Shown here one piece after another: positions 29,460 to 42,015 of a DNA stretch of 64,000 bases. The notes beneath the pieces are model-generated. The model had not been told where the DNA came from. It worked only from the letters and a program-made list of their open reading frames with translations, and made no database searches. Within the stretch, counting starts at the first letter, position 1, and the number at the start of each line of letters is the position of its first letter. Source of the stretch: Hirudo medicinalis (Eukaryota; Annelida; Clitellata; Hirudinida; Hirudinidae); NCBI GenBank assembly GCA_011800805.1, contig MPNW01000030.1, forward strand, positions 167,439-231,438, read 5' to 3'. The translations under genes were made by a program, and so were the position numbers.

Positions 29460-31880
29460 CACACGCAGTTATTCAGGTCTCTATTGTGGTTCGCCGTTGT
29501 GATCTTCCACTTTCGTTGAGTCAAATATGAACATGTGATGTACCCATACATGATGGAACGGCACCTCGAGAATTTGGAAACTTCATCATCAAGATCCCTG
29601 ATCCCTGACCCAGAACCGTCCACATCATTGAAGACCGCCTGAAGACCATCATTTTGGAACCTTATGGTCAGTCAGAACTATCATCCCCCTTTCCAATGAG
29701 ACCATCCGGATGGGATAATGTCAACCCAGCTCCTCTGTCACAAGCAGAACCCATTTAACAAGAAGCACAGCGATGAAGACACTTTGAAGTAACCAAAATA
29801 TGGCTGGACAAAATATCCACCAACACATACCCATCCTCACCGTGTCAGTGGACATACCATAGAAAGAGTCTATAACAAAGTGGTAGAGGATACCATATAT
29901 GTCAGTGATCCTATCGATGGCACCTTCGCAGATTAAAAGAATCATCTTCTTAGACATCTACTCCACTCTACAGACGATAATGGACAATTTGGCAGTGTTT
30001 CCCGTAAACTAAAGTCTCAACCAAAGTAGACTCAACCAAATCCAACTACAAGCTATGGTACGCTCTAGTCGGAGAAGAGCACCTCATACTTATTGTCGAC
30101 ATGGAAGTGAGTGCCATTCAATCGGTAATTCATCACTCACCTCTTCGCCATACATTTTTCATGTGTCGCCAGCAACACGGTCATCAAGGCATGTAGGGGA
30201 AATCCCTGACTGAACCAAAGCTAACTTCAACGACTAGGTATTCGAAGACCGATAGCAAATGTCTCTACAACTCCGTTACTGATCTGTGTTGCCAAACTGT
30301 TTGATGGAGACTCATGAACAACTACCCAACTTTCTAAAGACATGCTAATTTCAACGAAACCTTTACAAAACTCCTCATTACTTGAGCTCGCCATTATCGA
30401 TTGCAAAGTCAACAACAACCACTCACCTCCGACAGGTCATCTCAGAGCATCAGCAATTTTTTAAAAGAGATTCGTCTCATAGCTCTGCTTTACCAGCACC
30501 CTTGACCGACATGTTCTTCAATCAGTCAAGTTCCAAGGTTACGCTCCCATGGGCATCCCCTGGCTGAGCAAGCCAAAATAGCAATTGCCTTTACTGTCGC
30601 ATGATGGAACGCAATGACACCATGTGAGCTAACTACCTTTGAGTCAATCTCAATTGCCAGCATTCAGGCAAATCAAAGAAGCTCTCCAGAAAGCTATTTT
30701 TCTGACTCCTCTCAACTGAAGCTGTCTATAACTATCCATAGATACTTTTGATGCAGCAGCTGGGGCACTTCAAAGATGGACCTCCAACACCGTTAGTTTT
30801 CTTTCCAAATTGATTTCAACCAAGCGCAGGGAAACCCGGCTCATTTGGCCGAGAATGGCTAGCCATTTACCTCGCTGTTAAACACTTCTAACATTTCCTC
30901 GACGGATGCCAAGTAGGCGAATAGCGAACCTCCCAAATGCTTTCAGAATCCATTGCTCATTAGCCATGAAAAGAGCGCCAAATCGACTAGGTAAGCCCTG
31001 CAAGAAATTATTAGATATCAGGCGTCAGATACTTCAACTCACCCTCTGCCCTTGCTGACCAAAGAAGCGCCTCTTCAATTCAGCCAATGCAGCACCTTGG
31101 TCAAAGTATCAGTAAGAATCTCCATACCGGTTTTTTTTTCCATCGCGAGATATTTTTGAGGTTACATTCACTTTCACAACCCGGAACACGAGCTACACCA
31201 AAAACGATCAAACGTTTGTATGGTCAAATATGTATAAGGACATCAGAGCACGATGCAGCGAAAATTCATCGGCAGGCGTCGACACTTAGGTGGGAATTTT
31301 CTCTCCAGATCAGTCGCTTCCAGCATATCACGTTGATCCCAACGATACATCTCGAGACCTGAAAACATTCATATGTGGCTAGACAAACAGTTTTGAATAC
31401 CTGAGACGACCAAATGAAAGAAGCAGCCAGTTTTCAAATATGTTTTTTGGTAAATTGTTCACCGTTTTCGGACAACCGCCTATCACCCTGCTGCCAATGC
31501 ATTGGTAAAACGCTTCCACCATCAACTCAAGGCATGACTCATCTCTCATATTCCAACCTCGAACTGAACGTTCTCTACCCATGTTATCTCTCAGAATTCG
31601 TTTAACAGTTAAGTTAAACATGAGGTCCAGGATTTTTGAACAGCCTGACCAAGGAACAGTTTAGGCAACAACATCAGAATTCCTATGTTGTAAAGGAAAT
31701 CCTCACTGCCCCTTAAGCTTTCATTAACGTCAATTCCATTACCTTCACATCTTCTAGACGAAGGCTCTCATGAACCACTAAAGCGCCATCTAGTACTTTG
31801 TAGTGAACAAGGACTGTTTACACATAAAAATTCTCAAAAATGGACTCAAACCAGCTTAATAGAAATGTCACCCAAAAGTT
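29460..31880 (+). mobile_element. Ty3/Gypsy LTR retrotransposon, pol remnant
   Basis: The pieces are in pol order on the plus strand. AFRQIKEALQKAIFLTP (about 30664-30712) resembles the linker after reverse transcriptase. DTFDAAAGALQRW at 30741 and, in another frame, FGREWLAIYLAVKHF at 30844 match the RNase H DASD..G and E.LAIY.AVKHFRHFL motifs. LHSLSQPGTRATPKTIKRLY at about 31166 is the HHCC zinc-binding end of integrase. RTTAYHPAANALVKRFHHQL near 31474 is the late integrase core. Stops and frameshifts abound. Reverse transcriptase itself is largely lost, and flanking LTRs were not found. Confidence 0.75.
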
Positions 31881-32599
31881 ATCCGGGAATTTGCAGAATT
31901 AAATCTTTTGAAAAGAGATTATCTGGCAACATATAAAGAAAGAAATGGGAAGCCAATCAACAACGAGTAACTCGAATCACCAAGTACTAATTATTAAAGC
32001 TCGGAATAGATCCCTTGAAGTTAACTGGAACTATCGAAAGGAAAATGTAAGTGGTTCTGGAACTAAAGTTTGCGAACTTTAGATAAAAGAGCCAAATATA
32101 ACACGATTTGTATTTCTGGTAGTCGCAAACACATATTTGCAAGTAAAAACCATCTTTGGTTTATGAGGAATCATTCACCTCACATTTGTAATTCCTTTGC
32201 ATTTCCTTTGTTACATTGGCGATTGAATGTAATAATCATCTCCATAAAGACCTTATTATTATTTTCACTTCTCTTTACAAATCTAACAATAAATATCTCC
32301 TAATATATTATTTGATTCACTTACAATGTAACTGAAATTATGAAGAATCCATTTATTCCTCATACAATATTGTCCTTTCATGTCTTTAAATTCTACTATA
32401 GATATTTCGTATTGCGGCTTGTTTATATTGGTAACTTTAGGGTCGGATCTGCTAGTAACTTCGTTTACTTTGTGTCATGATCACGAAACCGATTTACTTT
32501 ACGATGTGCGATGAGATTTCTGACTTGGCAGTGCCAGTTTTTATGTGAAAGCTTTTACGAGTTGCATCTACGACTTCGCCATTACTTTCACAATTTAAC
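31881..32599. other. Spacer upstream of the PAPS transporter
   Basis: No gene seen. The first part may still belong to the 3' end of the Gypsy remnant; the last 200 bases should contain the promoter and leader of the transporter gene. No TATA box is evident. Confidence 0.4.
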
Positions 32600-33861
32600 A
32601 TGCCTGAGTGGTTGATTGATTTCTTCCTAAATTTGTGCGGCTACGCTGTTGTTTTAATTCCTGGGTCGTTTTTGGTATATGCCTCAAAGAACTTAATTCG
32701 CCTTGATAAATTGGGTAAGTGACTTAGTTTTGTTTGAGTTTGTTCTCATTAGATTGCTAAACTATTAAATTATTTAAATTACTTTCAGAAGATGGTTTAC
32801 TCAAAGAATTAATAGTAAAATTTGCTTATGGGTCATCTGCTTGTGAGCAAAATGAAGAAAAACAGATTTTCAGAGTAACAAGAAAGAATGATGTGTTTGC
32901 CCTTATTATTTGTATAATTGGACTTCTAAGTTCTTATTTGCTTTGGGGTGTGGTACAAGAGAGAATCGTTTCTGTGCCTTATAAGTCCTCTGACAACACA
33001 GAAGTACATTTTAAAGATTCCCTATTTTTAGAATTTTCCAACAGAATTTTCTCATTGCTGGCAGCCGTTGCAGTTTTAATTTTCACAAAGCAACCAGAGC
33101 ACATGACTCCAATTTATAAATATTCATACAACTCTTTTACATGCCTCATGAGCAGTTGGTGTCAATATGAAGCTCTGAAGTACGTTACATTTCCAGTACA
33201 AGTACTAGTGAAAGCTTCAAAAGTAATTCCTGTCATGGCAATGGGGTGGTTGGTCTCAGGAAGAACCTACAACCTTGTTGAATACTTCAATGCTTTTCTC
33301 ATGTCTCTTGGTTTGTTTTTGTTTATGTTTGGCAACCAAGTCAACATCCCCACAGCTTCAACTAACCAGTCTACTTTTAATATAACAACAACAAATGTGT
33401 TTAAAAGCTTAGAATGGTCTACAGCTTCAGGAATGATGTTGATGATTAGTTACATTGTTTTCGACTCGTTTACCTCCAATTGGCAATCTGAGTTGTTTCA
33501 AAGACACAAGCCGTCTCACGTTCAAATGATGGTCGGAACAAACTTTTTTGAAATTCTTCTTGCTTCTGTTACTTTGTTTGGTCGCGAAGGCTTCATAAAT
33601 GCATTGCTCTTTGTCAGGGAGCACCCACCTTTCTTGTTGCATATATTATGCCTTTCTGTGACTTCTGCCTCTGGACAGTTTTTCATTTTTTATACCATTC
33701 GGCGATTTGGTCCCGTGACGTTCACTCTCGTAATGACGGTCAGGCAGGCTCTTTCTGTCTTCATATCATGCCTCATTTACCAGCATTTTATTGGCATATT
33801 GGGTAGTTTTGGGCTGGTTTTGTTCTTTTTAGCACTGACAATGTGGGTTGTGATCAAATAA
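32600..33861 (+). CDS. SLC35B2: PAPS transporter, SLC35B2/slalom family
   Basis: Two coding exons, 32600-32714 and 32789-33861, are joined by a 74-bp GT-AG intron in phase 1 to give 395 residues. The start ATGCCTGAG is the only in-frame Met before the first membrane segment. The core carries the family blocks SYLLWGVVQERI, YNSFTCLMSSWCQYEALKYV, LVKASKVIPVMAMGWLVSGR and YTIRRFGPVTFTLVMTVRQ. About ten hydrophobic segments are visible; human SLC35B2 has 432 residues. The family moves 3'-phosphoadenosine 5'-phosphosulfate from cytosol into the Golgi for sulfation of glycans and proteins. In flies the homolog is slalom. SLC35B3 is the nearest alternative; the KASKVIPVM context favours B2. Confidence 0.92.
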
Positions 33862-36800
33862 GGATGCTCAGATTTTGTAAAAGTTTCTAGGTCTCACCTT
33901 AAAAAGTCTTTCTTTCTTTTCTTTTTTTTATTCATTACATCATTCTTATTTGATCCATTTCTGGTGGTATTTTAATTCCACTCGCAATTGCTATAAGGTG
34001 TGATAGCGAATGCATTGTTGTCTCATTAATGCAAGTTCTCGGTTGTGAATTAGAAGGCTTTCAAATATTATGCATAGTTCTTGTCAGTGCATTATTCTGT
34101 GGTAAGGCATGAAATGAAAGCCATTTTTGGAACTCATGTGAAATACAAAGTTTTTTCTCGAAGTATCAGGTTGGAATGTCTTTGGTGTGACTACTAAGAT
34201 TATAATTTCATGAATTCATGCATTTCCAAGAACTTTGTCCTTCTACATTAATGGCTCAAATTCAATTCTGTTTTTTTGTTGCTTTTCATTTTATAATTTC
34301 CATTAAATTTTCATAATTTGATCTTTCAAATTTGAATTTTCATAATTCAAAAATTTATTTTTTAAAAAGTTTTACCTTACAATTTCCTCGACTGAAGTCT
34401 TAAATCAATGCAATTGATTCGCTTGTTTGGTGGCCAATCATTTCTGTGATGGAATTTTTGTCATTGCAAGTTCACTAAGTACATCCATCATTTCTTTGGC
34501 AGTTTAATTTATTTCTGGTTGATGTGATATTTATATTTATGGTTTCTTCTTGGGTTTTCTGATCAACTATATAAGCTCCTCAATTCAATAATTTTAGTTG
34601 AAGTTCAGAAATTTAATGTCGGCGACGCATCTTGTTTCACTTAATAATTGTGCAAATTGCATTTCTGAAGTTTTTATCCTCTGCTCTTTATAATCATTAG
34701 AAGTGCAAAATTATTGATTACATATTTATCAAGAGATTTTGCTCCTGACAGGATACGTGGATAAGAACAGATGTTGCAAAATCAGCCACGCGAGTGGTGA
34801 GCACGTAATTGTAAAACTTTTTATCTCTTGGGTCAAGAATTCAACATCAATCTTAGTCAAGAAATGTTGATTGGGGACTTTTTATTCAGGTAATCTTTGT
34901 GCATGTTGCAATAATTTATCTATCAAGTGTTTACATTTTTTTTCGAGACATTAAGGAATCATAGCGGGGCTTTACTCATTTTGTAGTTTTATGAACAATC
35001 ACCATGGTTTTGGAAAAGTCCATTTGAGGACATATTTGAGATTTATTTTATTTTCAATTAATAAATCTGTTAAAGTAAAGTTTTTTGAAATTTATTCAAA
35101 TAAGACATTTGTAATAATTTGTAAGCAAATGTGTAAATAAGACTAAATTTTATAAGCTCTGCACAAATATTTTAGCTAATATTTATATTCTTAGATGAGA
35201 ACATTCTTAACCCTCGATTGGTCTCTACACCATGGCCTACACTCAAGGTCTTGCACCCCCAAAGTTTCTTTGGTGAATTACTTGAAAAATTAGTTATCTA
35301 TAACACTGAAAATGTTAAGAATTGACTTGTTAATCGATGGATATTTAAATTAAATTTTATTGAATACAAAATGTAATGTTTTTGGGTCTGCCCAGGTTTG
35401 AAAAAAATTTGTTTGCTTTTCCATTCCTAAATCAACATGGCGTGAGCCTAGTGGTCAGAAATTTTGTTAAATATGTTCTCATCGGAATATTGCAAAGATC
35501 CATCATTATTTTTTTGCTGCTCAAAGTCACATATAAAGTTACATTCAGAAGTGTTTCATTAAGAGCAGCTCACATCTGTACTGTTTTTCAAAATTGGAAC
35601 GAATTCTGTTCATGATTCATCACTAAATTTGTCAGAGTGAGATGGTCAGTCAACATTCAGATTCCAATAAAAAATTTTCTTGCCTGAAGTGGTTTAAAAA
35701 ATGCAGCTCATTTTCCAATCGATTTTTGGGCAGGCTGGAAATCAGACAAGAATGGAGCATGGAGCTTAAATAATTTTCTGAATTGACCGAGTCTGGAAAT
35801 TTTTCGTGTATTTCGGTTCAATTCACAAACTTAAACCCATTTGGCCCATTTAAACCCCTAACTCCAATTTTAACCCAGTTCAGGAAAACAGAAGTGAATA
35901 AAAAGTGTAGAATTTCGAATTTTTCTCAAAGCTTATGAAGGGGCGATTCCCGTGGTTTAATGATTATTGGTAGCATTTTATTTGTTACCGTAGGAACGAG
36001 TGTGAACTTTGGAAAGCTGGCAATGTATTGGTTAATATCAAGACCGTGTCCCATCTTGCTAAGGTGAAAAACAGAATTAATGTAAAAGAAAACAATCAAA
36101 AATAAGCAAATTAATGACAAATTTTAAAATTCAATCTTGATGTCATTGTTTTCAGATAAATAAAATATAATAAAACATATTGTAATAAAACATATTATTA
36201 TAATAATATAAACAGCAAAGTCCTTGGTGCTGAGGGTCCGTACAATTTCACCTTCATGGAAAGTATTACGCTGAATATAAAGCAACATCAACATTGTTGT
36301 GATTTAAAGATTCGTCCTAATCAATCAAGTAAAAAATTAATTTCAATACCAAAAACTTGTTAATATTGGAATGCATCTGTGAGAACTTGAGAAAATATGA
36401 AGATATCCAAAAAATACCATTTCAATTGTTTGAATGACGACATAAAAGTCATGAATGAATTAAATTTCTGTTCCAGGCATGATGGTGGTAATGATAAGAA
36501 TGTGATGATGTCACCAGTACCTCGGTACAATAATAGTGTATTCGCTGATAGCTAAAAAAATAAAGGTTTGTAATAAAACGTTTAAGACTTGACTATGGTG
36601 TGTCGAAAGATTATACTTACGAAAAGTAGGTAGTTCCTTTAATATGGTCGGATGCATTCTTGAGAGACGTTGACTTACTTTATTAGCGCCTATTCTCAAG
36701 GGTTCGAGGCGACTAGGAAAGTAAAACTATAAAAGTCAATCTTCGTCGAATAGAGGGACCCAACGAATTATTGGTGATAAACCAATGATGAACCATTGAG

Positions 36801-38900
36801 ATATCGAAATAAAATAAGTCCAATCATTTTGTTTTCGAAAAGGTGAAAGGCATTTACATTGTACAAGTCCCATCCATCAAAGGGTATAAATTACTAAATT
36901 TGTGCTTAATATGTAATCAAAATGTCTGTTAGTTTGTTTGCACTTTAATTAGATGTTATTAAACGTTACAGATTAATAATTTACAGATTAATTTTACCTA
37001 ATTTTTTTACATTTATTTTGTTTACATTCCACATGAAAATTCAATATGATCAACTCAATTGAACGACTGCAACGATGAGTAACAGAGTCACGGTTCAATG
37101 AACGCAGCTTATGGCCCGTGTTAGCAAATATGTCTTCCATAAGATTCCACGATATGGCACTCGGATTAGTGGAGATCATCGAATGATGGATGGATCACCA
37201 ACTATAATTTATCCATTTCCTTCAGTTTATTTGTGTTGGTAAAGTCAACTATAATTTTAATTACAATCGTTAAATGAATTTGTAATATTTATTATCGACT
37301 GTTTTTTTATTAATGAAGCAATAACATTCAGTTGCATTGCATCGCTACAACACCCCAATCTCAATGCCCCAAGGAGAGAGATGAATAAAAAATAGGCAAT
37401 TATTGGTTTAAAATGGAAGAACAATTACTGGCTCGAACTGGTATTGAGTGAAGGATCGATGATTTGACACGATTCAAACGCTCTCCGTCAACAATGGCAA
37501 CTCTCCGCTGACACACTCAACGACACACAACTGCTATCCACGATAAACGGGATCCTTCTGAGCTAATTGTTAAACCCAGGTTGTGTGTCCTTTAATGAGG
37601 GCCATTGATAAACAGTTATTATTGATCTTGCAATGATTACCGTACGTACCACGATATTTTCGATCAAAGCGATACCTCCATAAAATGGTCAGTTTCTATC
37701 TCTGAGTATTAACAGAGTATTGCACAAGATTGTCTACTCAGAGAGTCGATGAGTAAATAGATGAAGATGAGAGAGATGTAGGTGATAATGCGTCTGTAAC
37801 GTCATAAATCCTTAATGAAGGTGTAACTCGAGGCGTTTGTTAGCAGATTTTAGTCTGCATTTCACTGTGGATCATTTGAGCCTGTCTAACAGCCTCACAG
37901 TTTCCATTATTGCATCCATTACAGCAGGAGACATGTCCTCATAACCGACCATTGCTGACTGAATGCCAAACATTTTTACAATTCAATTGCAATCGGTTGC
38001 TTAATGCGAGTCATTGAAACCTCTGTAAACCCTAATTACCCGGGTTTGGGTCATTATCGCGTCCTCCGATCTGTTTCTGTTGTTCGGCCGGTCAGCAACC
38101 TCTGGGGTGACCTGTCAAATCAATTCAATCCACTCGATCGGTCTGGTTGGCTTCTGTCCAATTTCTAACCGTGTCATTAAATTTGAAAGCTCTCCTAACT
38201 TCGCGTGTCAACTCATACAAAAATATCGTCATCAATGGAGTCGCACAACTCCTGATTTCTATTTCTTTCCTTCGGTCAAACACGATTGTATGAAATGGAA
38301 GTTTGCAACATTCTCCGTTAGTTCAGCTTACCAGAACAACTATGAATAGAACCATTAGTGTCCGATTTGACGTCATGAATTGCGTCACGCTCAGGGCTTC
38401 TCGTATGAGCAGTCAGATTTTAACGAGCTTCTAAGGAGGCGTGCAAAATTAGTTCCTGTAAGCTACTTTGGTCAGTTAATCCTTCTCGATTTTCAAGTCA
38501 CAAAAAAATTCTCTCCGTCTGGAATCCTCAGGATTTCGTTTCCTCCGCTGCCTTCAGAACAACCGTTGTCTCCTCCGTGTGATTTGTTCGATGTTAAATG
38601 AAAAATTAACAGACGTTATTAAACCAACAAAAGATGATATTAATAAGGGATCAAAGAAGCCATCATCGCACCTGGCCCTAAAGTCAAATGGACGTGAGAA
38701 ATAAGGAGTGAATAAATGAAACAATCTTACAACTTGAAACCGAGTAAACATCCATCCGTACAAAGGTCGCACGCGAATCCGTTTGCTCAACGGGAAAGTT
38801 GTCGCCCCGCCTATTGGAGTCATCGAGTGTCCTCATTGGTCCTTCTAAGCGGATGTCGAGAAGTCGAACTGTCGATTGGATGAGGAAAGTCAGTAAAAGG
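33862..38900. other. 5 kb gene desert
   Basis: The first part probably holds the 3' UTR of the transporter. Open frames here (for example 35376-35615, 36511-36699, 38080-38349) are short, lack splice support and match nothing I recognise. No transposon ends were noticed. Regulatory DNA for the PRDM gene that follows is possible but cannot be seen directly. Confidence 0.4.
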
Positions 38901-38922
38901 AGTGAAATAGAAATCGTGGTGA

Positions 38923-38952
38923 TATAAAAGAGTCATGGAAATGATTTCACTG
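38923..38952 (+). promoter_or_regulatory. TATA box and initiator of the PRDM1-like gene
   Basis: TATAAAA at 38923-38929 is followed 26 bases later by an initiator-like TCACTG at 38947-38952, and the first ATG is at 38989. Spacing is typical of TATA-Inr core promoters. It implies a leader of about 40 bases. Confidence 0.55.
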
Positions 38953-38988
38953 AATTGAATATTTTACCAACTTTTGACTTGTAGCGAC

Positions 38989-41900
38989 ATGGTGCAATAT
39001 GGTGAGTATCTCTTACCTCTCATGTCATTGTTATATCTTCTGAATTCTGAGGTATCCATTCGCTGAAACGGAGAGTAATGAAAGTTTTTTCCTCTGATTT
39101 CTCCAGAATGGAATCAAAACTGGAAATCTCTCAGCGAGATGGAATGGGATGCCAATGCGACAGAGGTGGTCGGAGACACGACCAAGAGTTGTTCAAACGC
39201 TGTGGATACGCTACCCTTCGGTTTGATTCTGAAGGAGTCCGCCAACAGTTCTGTAAGTAATTCTTTTGTATTCATCTCAGTAATGTTTTTCAATCCGTCA
39301 TTTAAAGATAAATATATTCCATAAGTCAATCGAGTGACATCCGTGATATCGTTTGAGTAAAGAAGTCGTAAAGAGATTTATTGGAATAGTTCCATTCTTC
39401 CACGGGAGATAAACTTCTCAACAAAAGAGATATTCCGATTATTGGCTTTCCGTGAAAAGACATGGTTGAATTAATATCAAGGTCATCCATCAAGCGGGAA
39501 AATGACTTGAAAGGAAACATCAGGTGTGGGTGGCATCCATCTACCTGTGGATAAATGTTCTGTCCCCAAGGAAAGACTGATTGTCTTTGAACTTTTCAGA
39601 ATTTTCCATCTTCATACCGCCAGCATCGAACTACAAAAATTGCTTGCTCCTTTTAATGTGACATGGCATTAGAAATTACATGTGATGTGCCGATCTATCT
39701 CTTGTTATGCTCATCTTAATCGACATGTATTTGTGTTCTATCGATTTCAAATGAAAACTTCAAATGGCATCGACTTAATTATTACTATTAAACATGACTA
39801 ATTTCAATTTCAGCTCAGCGTTTGGACACAAAAACTCATTGAGAAAGGAACAAAGTTTGGACCTCTGCAGGGTGACATCATCACTGAAGATAATTCATGG
39901 AAGCTTCGAACTGCCAAACGTAGTGATTTATGGCCGGTATGAATCTTTCTTTAGAAATCATTGATTATTGATTATTAACACAATTATATGGTTAATACGT
40001 GCGATAATTAAATATTATAACCTAACGGTTAAACACGGATGACGGCATTTGTTTATAACCTTGCTAAGAAATCAAATCCCGCTCTCCAGGTATTTGCACC
40101 ATCTTCCCCCTACCATGTCAGCCACTACATAGACACGTCCCCCCTGTTTGGCAGCAACTGGATGAGGTACGTGGCCTTCCCTGGAGCTTCTTGCCCCCAC
40201 AATTTGGTGGCATGCCAGGTGGAGAACGCCATTTATTTCTTCGCCCGTGAAAACATTCCAGCATTTACGGAGTTAAAAGTTTGGTTTCATCCGAATTTCT
40301 TCGAGAGAATGAAGTCTTCAACCGTCCACAGTGAGTGTCATTTAAATTCAGTTGAACTTAACTGAATGTAATTTTCTTATTTAAATTATTTAAATCCGTT
40401 TTACTTGACGGCGTCAAAAGTTATTAAAATGTGTTCGTATCTGCGGGAAAGAAATGGAATCCTTCTTTGAAGTTACTTGCGTATTCTTTACTTCAAATAA
40501 CTGCATCAACAGCATCCTCACACCACGATATTTCTGAGGCTTTCAGAACCATTCGCTCCTCTAGCGCTGTCGTTACGCAACGCTAAGTGATTGCTGCTAA
40601 ATGTTTGCGGTGCGCCAAATTCAATTCAATTTAAAACAAAAGTTCATCCTTTGATGCAGGACAGTTACACGTCTTTAAGCTGCTAATAGACTGATAATAT
40701 ACTCTTATTGAAGAGAGTTAGTGGATGTTGCATAGAATGGAGTTTCAAGTAATGGAGTGACTACTTTCAATGGAACTACAATCGCATGTCATTCGGAAAT
40801 AACTCAAAATCAGACGATACCTGCATCTTTGAACCTGTAGGTTGACATGACGTTTAATCTTAAGCGAGGACCTTTGATCTCCTCCAAGGCACAAATTGCT
40901 CTCAACACGAGCAACTCTACAACAAGCGCTCACTTCAGCTCTATTGTTTCTCATTAGCCATCGAATCCAAGCAGCGAAATCATACGAATGAGACTTTAGT
41001 TCAACACTCAATATTTTAATTCGTTTTTATTGGCATTAAATATTTCATTTAGTTTTTAAAAATAAACAGGAAATATAAACGTTTCCATTATTTTCCAGAC
41101 ATTCCATGGAACGTCGAAAGACATCCATTCCAAAATCATCACAACTTTTTCGAGCTCAACAAGTTTCCAATTCGTCTGCAAAGCTTCCCTCTCGCTCCCA
41201 GTTTCCCTCAAAACCGCCTGCATTTTCTACTCAATCATCTCCACGACCATTCAAGCTTCGAGAAAAATCATTTGAACAAGTTTCCCGTGAATCACTTTCA
41301 GAGTCTCCAACCTCCATCACTTCAAACTGCAATCCCCATCAACGGATTTCTTAGGAGTTCGGTTGATGACGGTTTCAATTCCAAAGCTCGAATCCATCAG
41401 AACATTTTCATGCATAAAAAAGAGCAGGAAGAAAGAAAATTGGTTTTGAGATCGAACTCCTACAAACTTGATTCGAGCAACGAATCATCTCCGAATCTAA
41501 TAAAACACGAAAATACGACTCCACCGAATTCGGCTTCACTCGAGAGCACCAATTCCAGTAATTACAGCTGGAGTTGCTCAGAAGCCTCGTCCAAAGAATC
41601 GATTTTACTTGCAGCAGAAGAAAGATTTATTGGAAGGAAATTCAGTGGAACTGAGGAAACGAGTACCTCGGATGGATCGCCGGAAAAAGCGAGGGAAACG
41701 AGAAGGAAGAGTCGCGGAGTTGCGTCCCTGCCCTACGAGCTGCCGAGGGTGAACGGCAAAACCATCTACGAGTGCAGGATATGCAAGAAAGTGTGTGCAC
41801 AGTTGAGTAACCTCAAGGTTCACATGTACACCCACACTGGGGAGAGACCTTACAAATGTTCTCAGTGCCCATCAAAGTTCACTCAGAAGGCCCATCTGCA

Positions 41901-42015
41901 CAAACACATGTCCACTCACACTGGTGTGAAACCGTTCAGTTGTCCAATTTGCGGCAAAAAATCTGCAAGCAGCAGTAACATCAAGGCGCACATGAAAGTA
42001 CACGAGAGCAGATGA
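38989..42015 (+). CDS. PRDM1-like: PRDM1/Blimp-1-like PR-domain protein with three C2H2 zinc fingers
   Basis: Five exons close in phase: 38989-39001, 39107-39252, 39814-39936, 40090-40330 and 41099-42015, giving 479 residues. The PR (SET-related) domain at about 41-170 shows EKGTKFGPLQGDI, SNWMRYVAFPGA, NLVACQ, YFFARENIPAFTELKVWF. The C terminus has LPYELPRVNGKTIYEC, a Blimp-1 signature, then fingers at 398-420 (QLSNLKVH), 426-448 (FTQKAHLHKH) and 454-476 (SSSNIKAH). Linkers TGERPYKC and TGVKPFSC are standard. PRDM1 has five fingers and is over 700 residues, so this is a short form. The fingers match the first three of PRDM1, which carry most sequence-specific binding. The role is inferred to be a nuclear transcriptional repressor. 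The middle is Ser-rich and low in complexity. Confidence 0.88.
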
